A stretch of DNA of 64,000 nt from assembly GCF_003428875.1 (NCBI RefSeq), contig NZ_QQRS01000004.1, positions 1 to 64,000 on the forward strand, in the 5' to 3' direction. Positions 1 to 8,246 of the stretch are shown piece by piece. Within the stretch, counting starts at the first letter, position 1; every line of letters begins with the position of its first letter. A program made the translations under genes and the position numbers. The notes below the pieces were generated by a model. That model was not told where the DNA came from, did not search any database, and was given only the letters and a program-made list of their open reading frames with translations. The DNA comes from Planomicrobium okeanokoites (GTDB taxonomy: Bacteria > Bacillota > Bacilli > Bacillales_A > Planococcaceae).

Positions 1-38
1 AGCGTTCGTCCTGAGCCAGGATCAAACTCTCCATTATA
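1..38 (-). rRNA. 16S rRNA, 5' end (partial)
   Basis: The reverse complement reads as the universal start of bacterial 16S rRNA (GAGAGTTTGATCCTGGCTC, then AGGACGAACG). Only the first ~38 nt are inside the window; the gene runs off the left edge. The mature 5' end is estimated. The leader between here and tRNA-Gly carries the GAAAACTGAACA (boxA-like) sequence common in Bacillales rRNA leaders. Confidence 0.95.
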
Positions 39-186
39 GAAGTAGTTGATTGCTCAATACTGCTGGCGCATCGCCGTTCCGAAGAACGCACGATTCGCTT
101 TGATCTGCACAAGTGCTGATCAGTAGATTGTTTATTGACGTTTTGCTGTTCAGTTTTCAAGGTTCAAAATTCAAAGTTAAAAATTA

Positions 187-260
187 TGGAGCGGGTGAAG
201 GGAATCGAACCCTCATCATCAGCTTGGAAGGCTGAGGTTTTACCACTAAACTACACCCGC
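187..260 (-). tRNA. tRNA-Gly (TCC)
   Basis: Cloverleaf with acceptor GCGGGTG/CACCCGC, anticodon loop CTTCCAA and T-loop GGTTCGATTCC. The 3' CCA is encoded. It is the last tRNA before the 16S gene. Confidence 0.97.
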
Positions 261-291
261 ATAAAGTTTGTATTATATAGAAGAAAAAGAT

Positions 292-368
292 TGGCGCGCC
301 CGAGAGGACTCGAACCTCTAACCGCTTGATTCGTAGTCAAGTACTCTATCCAATTGAGCTACGGGCGC
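292..368 (-). tRNA. tRNA-Arg (ACG)
   Basis: Acceptor GCGCCCG/CGGGCGC, anticodon stem-loop with ACG in CTACGAA, T-arm GGTTCGAGTCC, encoded CCA. ACG is the Arg anticodon converted to ICG in bacteria. Confidence 0.97.
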
Positions 369-383
369 AATCGGAATACGCTA

Positions 384-469
<86 letters not shown>

Positions 470-492
470 ATATTATTTTAGAGACAAATTAT

Positions 493-521
493 ATTATAAC
501 CATTCGTCGACCTTAAGTCAA
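493..521 (-). promoter_or_regulatory. Sigma-A promoter for tRNA-Leu-Arg-Gly
   Basis: On the minus strand TTGACT and TATAAT are separated by exactly 17 nt, 24 nt upstream of tRNA-Leu. It can drive the last three tRNAs and possibly the 16S operon independently of the upstream cluster. Confidence 0.88.
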
Positions 522-582
522 CAATAACCTTCGAGGATCAATCGGCAATATATTCATCTTCTTTATTCTATATAAATAAAAA

Positions 583-657
583 TGGCTGGGGTACCTGGAT
601 TCGAACCAGGGCATGACGGGATCAAAACCCGTTGCCTTACCGCTTGGCTATACCCCA
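583..657 (-). tRNA. tRNA-Gln (TTG)
   Basis: Acceptor TGGGGTA/TACCCCA, anticodon TTG in loop TTTTGAT, T-arm GGTTCGAATCC, encoded CCA. Confidence 0.96.
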
Positions 658-664
658 ATAAAAA

Positions 665-740
665 TGGCGGTCCCGACCGGGATCGAACCGGCGATCTCCT
701 GCGTGACAGGCAGGCATGTTAACCGCTACACCACGGGACC
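665..740 (-). tRNA. tRNA-Asp (GTC)
   Basis: Acceptor GGTCCCG/CGGGACC, anticodon GTC in CTGTCAC, T-arm GGTTCGATCCC, encoded CCA. Confidence 0.97.
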
Positions 741-742
741 AT

Positions 743-820
<78 letters not shown>

Positions 821-826
821 ATAATA

Positions 827-923
827 GTATATAGTGAGTACTTTCATACTCGATGTTCCGGTAGTTGACACCTGCATCGGCTTCGCCTGCTTCGGTGTTA
901 CTCACCGTCTTCGTGCGGTTCGT
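827..923 (-). other. Spacer between 20-bp direct repeats, possible relic of the dispersed element
   Basis: The 97 bp lie between two exact copies of a 20-bp segment (807-826 and 924-943) that includes the 5' end of tRNA-fMet. Read on the minus strand the spacer contains CGAAGCAGGCGAAGC and GATGCAGGTG, close to the core of the dispersed repeat, followed by CGGAACATCGA, like the repeat's right end. It has its own 7-bp outer inverted repeat (GTGAGTA/TACTCAC). The similarity is short, so the relic idea is tentative. The rest of the gap to 1075 holds no gene that I can see. Confidence 0.45.
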
Positions 924-1075
924 TGCTCTACCCCGCGATAATAATATTTACAATGTCTCTCTCGTATTTCTACGACGTCTAATCAGTATAACACTGTACG
1001 CAACTTAATGCTTGAAGAAATGAAATATGTTATTCAAAGATAATTCATTATGTATAAATTTCTAAGAAATAATAA

Positions 1076-1150
1076 TGGTGACCCCTACGGGATTCGAACC
1101 CGTGTTACCGCCGTGAAAGGGCGGTGTCTTAACCGCTTGACCAAGGGGCC
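1076..1150 (-). tRNA. tRNA-Glu (TTC)
   Basis: Acceptor GGCCCCT/AGGGGTC, anticodon TTC in CTTTCAC, T-arm GGTTCGAATCC, encoded CCA. Confidence 0.96.
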
Positions 1151-1154
1151 ATTC

Positions 1155-1229
1155 TGGCTCCGAAGGTAGGACTCGAACCTACGACCATCGCATTAACAGT
1201 GCGGTGCTCTACCACTGAGCTACTTCGGA
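1155..1229 (-). tRNA. tRNA-Asn (GTT)
   Basis: Acceptor TCCGAAG/CTTCGGA, anticodon GTT in CTGTTAA, T-arm GGTTCGAGTCC, encoded CCA. It is the first gene of the tRNA series. Confidence 0.96.
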
Positions 1230-1260
1230 ATAATGTTTTAAGTACTTGTCGACTTTTTCT

Positions 1261-1289
1261 ATTATAAAGAGCGCCGAGAGAATCGTCAA
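1261..1289 (-). promoter_or_regulatory. Sigma-A promoter of the tRNA cluster
   Basis: Minus strand TTGACG-17 nt-TATAAT, 31 nt upstream of tRNA-Asn. Near-consensus spacing and hexamers suit a strong stable-RNA promoter. Confidence 0.88.
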
Positions 1290-1346
1290 CTACTTTTCAA
1301 CAAATAATTTTATATTTAAATTCCCGGCATATTAAATGCCGCAACG

Positions 1347-1379
1347 AAAAAGAAGATCCCCAACTTCGAGGACCTTCTT
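1347..1379 (-). terminator. Putative terminator after the SprT-like gene
   Basis: Minus strand stem AAGAAGGTCC/GGATCTTCTT with one mismatch, followed by a short T-rich stretch. Between it and the SprT stop codon lies another AT-rich hairpin (1404-1437). Nothing else is seen in 1290-1469. Confidence 0.5.
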
Positions 1380-1469
1380 GAGAATCGGCTAAAATATCTT
1401 CGAGGAATTTTTCCAGCTTACAAGATTGAAAAATTCCCGAAACCAATCACATGTATTTTTATCAAAGGA

Positions 1470-1922
1470 TTATTTCATAGCCAGCTTTCCCGAACATCTG
1501 CCGCAGCGATACTTCTCGGTATTCATCCGGATCTTGCGGATATAGTCGGTCTGGCACGAAACGCATTGATAAATATAACGCTTTGCCGTCTGGCGTTTGC
1601 CATTCTGTTCAATGTGCGAACAAAATCTCGGTGAGCCGGTCAGCTTTAAAAGATTCCGGAAATCTGCGTCGCGGTGCTTATAGCCTTTCCCTTCCAAATG
1701 AAGATGATAATGACAAAGCTCGTGCTTGATAATCCCTTCCAGCTCTTTATAACCGAATTTCTCATATGAGCTTGGATTGATTTCGATATTATGCGAGCGA
1801 AGCATATAGCGGCCGCCCGTAGTGCGAAGTCTGGAATTGAAAATACCTTTGTGGATGAATGGCTTCTTGAATATCGTTTCAGAGATTTCCTCTATTAATC
1901 CTGTCAGTTCGTAATCAGTCAT
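1470..1922 (-). CDS. SprT-like zinc metalloprotease family protein (YdcK-like)
   Basis: 150 aa. A central HELCH motif (HExxH type) at about residues 66-70 marks the SprT/Spartan-like metalloprotease fold, and two CxxC pairs near the C-terminus (VSC.. and CGRC) form a probable zinc ribbon. The ATG is preceded by AGGGGAA at normal distance. In B. subtilis the SprT-family gene ydcK occupies the same place between ydcI/tex and a tRNA cluster, supporting orthology. SprT relatives in other organisms cut DNA-protein crosslinks; a substrate here is not known. Confidence 0.88.
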   Translation of the reverse strand: MTDYELTGLIEEISETIFKKPFIHKGIFNSRLRTTGGRYMLRSHNIEINPSSYEKFGYKELEGIIKHELCHYHLHLEGKGYKHRDADFRNLLKLTGSPRFCSHIEQNGKRQTAKRYIYQCVSCQTDYIRKIRMNTEKYRCGRCSGKLAMK

Positions 1923-1950
1923 TCGGATTCCCCTGTTTCATTATTATAGA

Positions 1951-1981
1951 AAATGGCCGTCCCGAATTGCAGAACGGCCAT
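1951..1981 (-). terminator. Terminator of tex
   Basis: Perfect 8-bp stem ATGGCCGT/ACGGCCAT with a 13-nt loop followed by TTTCT on the minus strand, 5 nt after the tex stop codon. Confidence 0.75.
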
Positions 1982-1985
1982 CTAG

Positions 1986-4142
1986 TTAAATCTGTTCTTT
2001 CGGCTGAAGCATCGTCAAAGCGATGCGCCCTTTGTCTTTTTCCACTTTTTCCACCCAAGCAGTCACGATATCGCCTACAGCGACGACTTCAAGCGGGTGT
2101 TTCACAAAACCTTTTTTCAGTTTCGAGATGTGGACGAGCCCATCCTGTTTCACGCCGATGTCTACAAACGCCCCGAAATCGACGACATTGCGGACGGTTC
2201 CCTGAAGCTCCATCCCCGGCAGCAAGTCTTCCATCTTCAAAATGTCACTTTTCAATAGTGGCTGCGGGAATTCATCGCGCGGATCACGGAATGGTTTTTT
2301 TAACGCATCCAATATATCCTGTAATGTGATTTCGCCGACTTCCAGTTTCTCTGCAAGCTCTTTTACATCCAAACCATCCAGCTTTTCAGCAGTCTCAGGC
2401 TTACCGACGTCTTTTTTATCGGCGTCGACCATTTCCAGCAGTTTTTCAGCTACCGCATAACTTTCGGGATGTATGCCTGTAGCATCCAACGGATTCTTCC
2501 CTTCCGGAATTCTCAGGAAACCGATTGCCTGTTCATAAGTTTTGGCACCGAGGCGCGGAATTTTCTTCAATTGGACGCGTGAAGTAAAGCGCCCGTTTTC
2601 ATCACGCACTTTAATGACGTTTTCAGCCACCGTCTTACTTAAACCGGCTACATACTGAAGCAATGAAGAAGAGGCTGAATTCACATTGACCCCAACTTGG
2701 TTTACCGCTGTTTCTACAACAAATGTCAATTGGTCAGCCAATTTCTTTTGAGAAACGTCGTGCTGATACTGCCCCACGCCTACTGCTTTGGGATCGATTT
2801 TCACCAGTTCCGATAATGGATCCTGCAATCGGCGGGCAATTGACGCGGCACTCCGTTCTTCTACTTGAAGATCCGGAAACTCGGCTCGTGCGATATCCGA
2901 TGCGGAATAAACACTGGCACCCGCTTCGTTTACGATGACATAAGAGATGTCAGCAGCGCTTCCAGAAATGAAATCCGCCACGAATTGTTCCGTCTCCCTC
3001 GAAGCCGTGCCGTTTCCGATAGCCATAATCTCAATCGGATACTTGTCAGTTAGGCGTTTCATAGTCTTTTTCGCACCTGCCTGGTCATTTTTCGGCGCAT
3101 GAGGGTAAATAACAGCAACTTCCAGTAATTTACCAGTTTCGTCAATTACGGCTAATTTACAGCCAGTCCGGTATGCAGGGTCCACCCCTAATACCATTTT
3201 GTTTTTCATTGGCGGCTGCAATAAAAGATTACGCAGGTTTTCGGAAAAGATATGAATTGCCTGCGTTTCGCCTTTTTCACTGAGTTCATTTCTGATTTCG
3301 CGCTCTACGGACGGTTGGATCAGCCGTTTATAGCTGTCTTCAATCGCTTGTTCCAAGTAAGGCACGGTATTTCCTGAACCTGTGATCCATTTCCTCTTCA
3401 TCAAAGTGATGATCCGGTCAGCCGGCGGATTGATCGCGACTTTCAGTACATTCTCCTTTTCGCCGCGATTGATCGCCAAAATACGGTGAGGTACGATTTT
3501 TTGGATAGCTTCTTCGTATTCATAGTACATTTCAAAAACCTGTTTTTCATCGTCATGGTCTTTTTTGACGGCAGTAGCGATCATTCCATCTTTTCTCGTC
3601 ATATACCGGATTTTCTCCCGAATATCCGCATCATCCGCGAAAAGTTCGGCCAAAATATCTTGTGCTCCTTGAAGTGCTTCTTCGGCATCCGCCACTTCTT
3701 CGCTGATGAATTCGGAAGCTTTTTTCAGGACGTCGCCATTGCCTCCTTCGAAAAGCCAGTCAGCTAGCGGCTGCAAACCTTTTTCTTTTGCAATGATTGC
3801 TTTTGTCCGGCGTTTTTGTTTATAAGGGCGATACAGATCCTCCACTCGTTGAAGAACCGTTGCCTCCTGAATCTCCTTCTCAAGCTCCGGAGTCAATTTT
3901 TCCTGTTCAGTGATCGAACGGATGATTTCTATTTTTCGTTGTTCAAGATTTTGTATATAAGTATAACGGTCATCAATCGCTTTAATCTGAACTTCATCAA
4001 GTGAACCCGTCGCTTCTTTGCGGTAACGGGCGATGAACGGGACGGTATTGCCGTCTTCGATCAAAGCGATAACCTGTGCCACCTGATTGGGGCGCACATC
4101 TGTCTCTTTAGCGATCAGGCTTTGGATTTGTTGTGATTCCAT
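1986..4142 (-). CDS. tex: Tex-family RNA-binding transcription accessory protein
   Basis: 718 aa, normal for Tex (YdcI in B. subtilis). The N-terminal helical Tex region is followed by a YqgF/RNase H-like domain (starting near GVDPAYRTG, ~residue 320), helix-hairpin-helix repeats (VGVGQYQHDV region) and a C-terminal S1 domain (GTVRNVVDFGAFVDIG, ~residue 645). The ATG chosen at 4142 has AAAGGAGAG 7-8 nt upstream; an in-frame ATG eight codons earlier lacks a good site. Tex binds nucleic acid and is linked to RNA polymerase; its exact role in Bacilli is unclear. It follows rsbX, as in B. subtilis. Confidence 0.95.
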   Translation of the reverse strand: MESQQIQSLIAKETDVRPNQVAQVIALIEDGNTVPFIARYRKEATGSLDEVQIKAIDDRYTYIQNLEQRKIEIIRSITEQEKLTPELEKEIQEATVLQRVEDLYRPYKQKRRTKAIIAKEKGLQPLADWLFEGGNGDVLKKASEFISEEVADAEEALQGAQDILAELFADDADIREKIRYMTRKDGMIATAVKKDHDDEKQVFEMYYEYEEAIQKIVPHRILAINRGEKENVLKVAINPPADRIITLMKRKWITGSGNTVPYLEQAIEDSYKRLIQPSVEREIRNELSEKGETQAIHIFSENLRNLLLQPPMKNKMVLGVDPAYRTGCKLAVIDETGKLLEVAVIYPHAPKNDQAGAKKTMKRLTDKYPIEIMAIGNGTASRETEQFVADFISGSAADISYVIVNEAGASVYSASDIARAEFPDLQVEERSAASIARRLQDPLSELVKIDPKAVGVGQYQHDVSQKKLADQLTFVVETAVNQVGVNVNSASSSLLQYVAGLSKTVAENVIKVRDENGRFTSRVQLKKIPRLGAKTYEQAIGFLRIPEGKNPLDATGIHPESYAVAEKLLEMVDADKKDVGKPETAEKLDGLDVKELAEKLEVGEITLQDILDALKKPFRDPRDEFPQPLLKSDILKMEDLLPGMELQGTVRNVVDFGAFVDIGVKQDGLVHISKLKKGFVKHPLEVVAVGDIVTAWVEKVEKDKGRIALTMLQPKEQI

Positions 4143-4181
4143 CAAAACACTCTCCTTTATTTCCACTCTATTTTACCACAC

Positions 4182-4213
4182 AAAAAAGAAGCCCACTCAT
4201 TTGAGCAGGCTTC
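4182..4213 (-). terminator. Terminator of the sigB operon, overlapping the rsbX stop
   Basis: Minus strand hairpin with arms GAAGCCTGCTC and GAGTGGGCTTC followed by six T. The rsbX stop codon lies inside the stem-loop, so the sigB operon should end here and tex needs its own promoter or read-through. Confidence 0.85.
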
Positions 4214-4796
4214 CTGTTATGAATGTCGCGTCGTCACCGGTTTGAATGGTGGCGAGAATATCGTAATACAATTGTTCAGGGAATCCTGAACGGCGCATCA
4301 AACTTTTCGGATTGCGCAATTCCACACCATCCGAGTGGATGAGGAATAAGTCATCTTCCACATAAGTGTAGAGCTGTGTGTGCAATTTTTGGGGACGTCC
4401 GGAAAGATACCCCATTACCGGGAGCGGATAGATCATTTCATCTGTCCCTTTTCGGTAAAGATAGAACCGGATATTCCCGACGCAGCTGTACTCAAGGGTC
4501 TTGCTCTTAAAGTCCACTTTAAAGATGGCAACCGCTGCGCCTCTTTTTTGCACCATCAAATCATTAAAACGGTTCATCAGACTGTCTATCGATTCGTGGT
4601 GATGTTCTCTCAGAATTTGCGGGATGACCTGCGAAGATTCTCTCGCAATAGGCCCACTCCCTAGACCATCGGCTACTGAGCAAATAAAGTAATCATCGGT
4701 TAAGACTGTGTGATAGCTGTCCCCGGATTCAAAATTACCTTTTTTTGCTTCATTGAAGATACAGGCGTCAATAAACTTGTGACGAATTTTTTCCAC
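4197..4796 (-). CDS. rsbX: RsbX, PP2C-type serine phosphatase
   Basis: 199 aa single-domain PPM/SpoIIE-like phosphatase. Acidic metal-binding positions are seen in SVADGLGSG (~residues 40-48), SDGVE and GDDATF. In B. subtilis RsbX dephosphorylates RsbS (and RsbR), resetting the stressosome after stress. The start is GTG, overlapping the sigB stop by one base (TAGTG), with GGTGGAG upstream, so translation is coupled to sigB. It is the last gene of the eight-gene operon. Confidence 0.93.
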   Translation of the reverse strand: MEKIRHKFIDACIFNEAKKGNFESGDSYHTVLTDDYFICSVADGLGSGPIARESSQVIPQILREHHHESIDSLMNRFNDLMVQKRGAAVAIFKVDFKSKTLEYSCVGNIRFYLYRKGTDEMIYPLPVMGYLSGRPQKLHTQLYTYVEDDLFLIHSDGVELRNPKSLMRRSGFPEQLYYDILATIQTGDDATFITGSLLK

Positions 4797-5578
4797 TACG
4801 AAACTCCACCCGCCGCTAATATGGCTTCCTGTAATTTCTTGATGGCCTTGCGCTGCAGGCGAGAAACATGCATTTGCGAGATACCCAGTTTATCGCCGGT
4901 CTCTTTTTGGCTCAGCTGCTCTATGTAGGTGTACTGGATGATTTGCTTCTCGCGTTCGGAAAGCACATTCATCGCATTGGCCACCAACATGCGCTGATCC
5001 GCTTTTTCATACCCATCGTCTTCTTGTCCGACAACGTCAAATAAAGTAACGGTGCTTCCGTCTGAATCGGCCTCCAAGGAATGGTCCATGGACAGAGCTT
5101 GATAGCTTTTTCCCATTTCCATCGCTTCAAGTACGTCGTCCTCTTCGACATCAAGATATTCTGCAATTTCCCAAACTTGCGGGGAACGCTGGAGCTCACT
5201 CGTCAATACTTCTACAGTCGCTTTGATTCGCGGCCCTAATTCCTTGATTCTCCGAGGCACATGAATCGCCCAGGTCTTATCGCGCAGGAATCGTTTGATT
5301 TCACCGATAATAGTCGGGACAGCAAACGCTTCAAAACTGCGGCCAAATGAAGGGTCATATCTTCTGATAGCACCCAGAAGCCCCAGCATGCCCACTTGCG
5401 CTATGTCCTCGTGGTAAGATTTACCATTCGAGTATTTGCGCGCAATGGATTCCACAAGTCTTTTGTAATTATTTACAAGATGTGTCTGGGCTTCCTCGTC
5501 TTCATTTTTCTGATAAGCCTCAATCCATTCCAATACCTGTTCTTTGGTAGGCTGATTAGGATGAGATCGTTTCGACAT
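4796..5578 (-). CDS. sigB: General stress sigma factor SigB
   Basis: 260 aa sigma-70 family protein of the SigB/F/G group: region 2 (VNNYKRLVESIARKYS to RYDPSFGRSFEAFA), region 3, and region 4 with HTH (SQKETGDKLGISQMHVSRLQRKA). The ATG at 5578 is preferred because the N-terminus then matches B. subtilis SigB in length. Its start overlaps the end of rsbW by 23 nt, which couples synthesis of sigma factor and anti-sigma factor. Released SigB transcribes general stress genes; several candidate SigB promoters are present in this window. Confidence 0.97.
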   Translation of the reverse strand: MSKRSHPNQPTKEQVLEWIEAYQKNEDEEAQTHLVNNYKRLVESIARKYSNGKSYHEDIAQVGMLGLLGAIRRYDPSFGRSFEAFAVPTIIGEIKRFLRDKTWAIHVPRRIKELGPRIKATVEVLTSELQRSPQVWEIAEYLDVEEDDVLEAMEMGKSYQALSMDHSLEADSDGSTVTLFDVVGQEDDGYEKADQRMLVANAMNVLSEREKQIIQYTYIEQLSQKETGDKLGISQMHVSRLQRKAIKKLQEAILAAGGVS

Positions 5579-6026
5579 CCTCTTCCACCTGCTCTCCTCC
5601 AACATACTTTGTCATGAAGACTGTTACGCCTTCCTGATGATGGACTTTCACTTCATCCATTAATGTTTCGATCAAATACAGGCCAAGTCCTCCTTCACGA
5701 AGAAAATCCCCTTCAGCCTGATCGTGGTATGGACCCACTTTCGCTTTGGTTTCTTCAAAGTTGAAGCTTTGTCCGTGATCCGCTACCATAATTTCAATTT
5801 TATCTCCGTAAAGAGCGCAGCCAATTACAACTTCACCGTCTTCATCACCGCTGTAAGCGTGTTGGACAGCATTCGTAACAGCTTCACTTGAAGCAATTTT
5901 CAAATCTTCGATATCATCGTAGGAAAAGCCGATGCGGCTGGCCAGTCCCGAGATAGTCAATCTTGCAACACCGACGTATTGTGATTTGGCAGGGACACGC
6001 ATTTCAACATAATCAAAAGGACGCAT
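5556..6026 (-). CDS. rsbW: Anti-sigma-B factor and serine kinase RsbW
   Basis: 156 aa GHKL-type kinase. The N box is seen in SSEAVTNAVQHAY and the G-rich lid in EGGLGLYLIETLMDEV. RsbW either sequesters SigB or phosphorylates RsbV. The start at 6026 is one base after the rsbV stop (TAACATG) with AAAGGTGGT in the end of rsbV, and it gives an N-terminus like B. subtilis RsbW; a longer in-frame start inside rsbV is not supported. Confidence 0.96.
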   Translation of the reverse strand: MRPFDYVEMRVPAKSQYVGVARLTISGLASRIGFSYDDIEDLKIASSEAVTNAVQHAYSGDEDGEVVIGCALYGDKIEIMVADHGQSFNFEETKAKVGPYHDQAEGDFLREGGLGLYLIETLMDEVKVHHQEGVTVFMTKYVGGEQVEEDVETISS

Positions 6027-6027
6027 G

Positions 6028-6357
6028 TTAAATACCACCTTTTCCAGCTGATTCGATATCCATAATATCACCTAAGCCTGTAATATCGAAAAGCCGTTTT
6101 AAGCGGGCTGACAAACCACTCAATTTCAAATGTCCGCCCTGCGAGTTGACTGATTTATAAAAAGCTACAAAAACTCCCAATCCTGTACTATCCATATAAT
6201 CGACATCTGAAAGATCCAATTCGGCATTCAGTGATTCTATATTTTGGTATGGTTCCAATTTCTCGCGCAGAACCGGCGCAGTATGCGCATCAATTTCTCC
6301 ACGGACATATCCCTTAAGGACTTTATCTGACTCTTGCAAATCAACTTGAATATTCAT
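6028..6357 (-). CDS. rsbV: Anti-anti-sigma factor RsbV
   Basis: 109 aa STAS-domain protein. The phosphorylatable serine is Ser57 in DYMDSTGLGVF. Unphosphorylated RsbV binds RsbW and frees SigB; RsbU dephosphorylates it under stress. A SigB-type promoter directly upstream (6434-6459) gives autoregulation of the rsbV-rsbW-sigB-rsbX half operon. Confidence 0.97.
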   Translation of the reverse strand: MNIQVDLQESDKVLKGYVRGEIDAHTAPVLREKLEPYQNIESLNAELDLSDVDYMDSTGLGVFVAFYKSVNSQGGHLKLSGLSARLKRLFDITGLGDIMDIESAGKGGI

Positions 6358-6433
6358 CTTTTGACACCCCGTTTTTCTATGATTAACGTAAATTTAAAAT
6401 AAACAAAAATTAAAAAAGCCACTGTAAGTTTGT

Positions 6434-6459
6434 TTACCACATTGCTGTGGCGGTTAAAC
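6434..6459 (-). promoter_or_regulatory. SigB promoter of rsbV-rsbW-sigB-rsbX
   Basis: Minus strand GTTTAA-14 nt-TGGTAA, one base off the SigB consensus (GTTTAA-N13-15-GGG[AT]A[AT]). It lies just after the rsbU stop codon, where B. subtilis has its SigB promoter. The -10 overlaps one arm of a CCACA/TGTGG hairpin, and a GTGGC-T6 stretch follows, so partial termination of the upstream transcript is possible here. Confidence 0.8.
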
Positions 6460-6465
6460 ATACAA

Positions 6466-7467
6466 TCAGACTTTTTTGTAAATAACTAATGTAAAGTCAT
6501 CGCTCAATTCTGCATTTTGCATGCGAACCAGTTCATCATAGACAAATTGGACAATCGTTTGGGCAGATTCATCTTTTTTGCGCAGGATCAGTTCGTTGAT
6601 TACCTGGCGGTCGATAAACCCTTCAGCTGTCCGTCCTTCTGTAACTCCATCAGTCATTATGACGACCATATCATTTTTATCCAGTTTCACTTCTTTTTCT
6701 TCATAAGATGCCATCGGCGAAACACCAAGCAATAAACCTTTCACTGTCAGCTCTTCAAATTCACCGGTTTCGGCACGATAAATCATCGCTGGTTCGTGAC
6801 CGGCTGAACCATAAGTCAATACGCCAGTTTCCGCTTCATATCTTCCATAGAACATGGAAACGAACATGAAATCGTCGACGCTCTTTTCAACAATCCGGTT
6901 GATGGTACTCAACACTTCGCTTGGAAACGCTGTTGAATCGTTCAGACTGTCCATCCCGAATTTCACCATGGACATGCATAGAGCAGCCGGGAGGCCTTTA
7001 CCGATTACATCGGCAACCGCAATTCCGGCGTGCCCTTCACCGCCACTGATGAAATATATGTAGTCTCCGTTCATTTTGCGCAGCGGAACAGAAAGGAGGC
7101 CTATATCCAGACCATCCAGAGACGGCATTGTCGTTGACAATAAAGTTTCCTGGACATTGGCGGCCAAATCCATTTCCACGCGCAACTCTTCCTGTTTCTG
7201 CAATAAGCTTTGCCGTTCCTGAAGAGCTAACCCGTAATTGATCATCATCTCAATCAGGAAATCAAAAGAATGCCAGACAGTTTCTGGCATATCTTCATAT
7301 AATTCCTGCATTGCCGCTTTATGCATACTGATGACATCTTCAGGAGATGTATTTTCAGAAATAAGCTGACGGCTGAAATTCTGCCCGACGTAAAGGTTCT
7401 GCTCGGACTGGCGCTGCATATATTGGTTCAATATTTCCTTGTATTGACTGCCGATTTTTTGAACCAT
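6466..7467 (-). CDS. rsbU: RsbU, RsbT-activated PP2C phosphatase
   Basis: 333 aa. The N-terminal helical domain (~1-110) is the RsbT-binding region in the family, followed by a coiled linker (VEMDLAANVQETLL) and a C-terminal SpoIIE-type phosphatase with metal-binding GDYIYF, ADVIGKGLPAAL, MTDGVTEGR and SDDFTLV. It dephosphorylates RsbV-P when bound by RsbT released from the stressosome. The gap of 108 bp to rsbV holds the SigB promoter. Confidence 0.96.
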   Translation of the reverse strand: MVQKIGSQYKEILNQYMQRQSEQNLYVGQNFSRQLISENTSPEDVISMHKAAMQELYEDMPETVWHSFDFLIEMMINYGLALQERQSLLQKQEELRVEMDLAANVQETLLSTTMPSLDGLDIGLLSVPLRKMNGDYIYFISGGEGHAGIAVADVIGKGLPAALCMSMVKFGMDSLNDSTAFPSEVLSTINRIVEKSVDDFMFVSMFYGRYEAETGVLTYGSAGHEPAMIYRAETGEFEELTVKGLLLGVSPMASYEEKEVKLDKNDMVVIMTDGVTEGRTAEGFIDRQVINELILRKKDESAQTIVQFVYDELVRMQNAELSDDFTLVIYKKV

Positions 7468-7479
7468 TAAGAATTCCCC

Positions 7480-7881
7480 CTATCGAAGCCACTTGGTAGC
7501 TCTTATATCTGTCCCTTCACCTAGGGTTGTTTCTATCTTAAAATCATCCATCAATCTTTTGACACCTGGCAGCCCGGCTCCAAGGCCTCCGGAAGTTGAA
7601 AAGCCATCTTCCATCACTTTACGGATGTCCGGTATCCCAGGTCCGTTGTCAGCCGCAATGATCAAGATGCCATTGATGCCGTTTTCTGTCAGGCGCTGAA
7701 TCTCGATTCTTCCCTGGCCAGCATATAAATAGATGTTACGGGCAAGCTCGCTGATTGCCGTGGTGATACGAGCCTGGTCTACTGTGCCGAAACCCAACTC
7801 TTTAGCTACATTGCGGCCAAGTTGTCTGGCGGCTACAATATCCCATTCTGTTTGAATTTCCACTGAGGATTGGTTGCTCAT
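7480..7881 (-). CDS. rsbT: RsbT, stressosome switch kinase
   Basis: 133 aa GHKL kinase with N box (AISELARNIYLYAG) and G boxes (DNGPGIPDI, GGLGAGLPGVKRLMDDF). RsbT phosphorylates RsbS and RsbR on stress, leaves the complex and activates RsbU. It starts 2 nt after rsbS and ends 12 nt before rsbU. Confidence 0.96.
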   Translation of the reverse strand: MSNQSSVEIQTEWDIVAARQLGRNVAKELGFGTVDQARITTAISELARNIYLYAGQGRIEIQRLTENGINGILIIAADNGPGIPDIRKVMEDGFSTSGGLGAGLPGVKRLMDDFKIETTLGEGTDIRATKWLR

Positions 7882-7883
7882 CT

Positions 7884-8246
7884 TTAAGCCTCCAATTCCA
7901 ATTGAAGTTTATCCAAACCGTTTTCTAAATCCAATGCTGTCATGACATCTTCAAGTCGAATTCCTAATTCGATCAAAGTGATAGCAACTGCCGGCTGGAT
8001 ACCTGTTATAACAACTCGCGCTCCCATTAGGCTTGACATGCTGATGACGTCTCCCAAAACTTTAGCGATGAAGGAATCGATGAAATCAATTGAAGTCAAA
8101 TCGATCACTACACCACGGGCACTTGTTTCATGTAATTTAGTCAGTAAATCTTCCTGGAACTGTATGGCAGTCTGATCGTCCAATTCCCATTGAATGGAAA
8201 CAATCAGCGTATCTCTCAGTTTTAATATCGGTATACGGACATTCAT
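7884..8246 (-). CDS. rsbS: RsbS, stressosome scaffold STAS protein
   Basis: 120 aa STAS protein. The phosphorylation site is Ser58 in [14 protein letters not shown], equivalent to B. subtilis Ser59. With RsbR it builds the stressosome core that holds RsbT. The start overlaps the rsbR stop by 4 nt (ATGA). Confidence 0.96.
   Translation of the reverse strand: MNVRIPILKLRDTLIVSIQWELDDQTAIQFQEDLLTKLHETSARGVVIDLTSIDFIDSFIAKVLGDVISMSSLMGARVVITGIQPAVAITLIELGIRLEDVMTALDLENGLDKLQLELEA

Noticed and set aside
5985..6071. Longer N-terminus for RsbW (and likewise extended frames for SigB, Tex, AcpS, Ddl, Usp)
   Set aside because: The extensions overlap upstream genes or ribosome sites and add residues not found in the families; internal starts with proper Shine-Dalgarno sequences were chosen.
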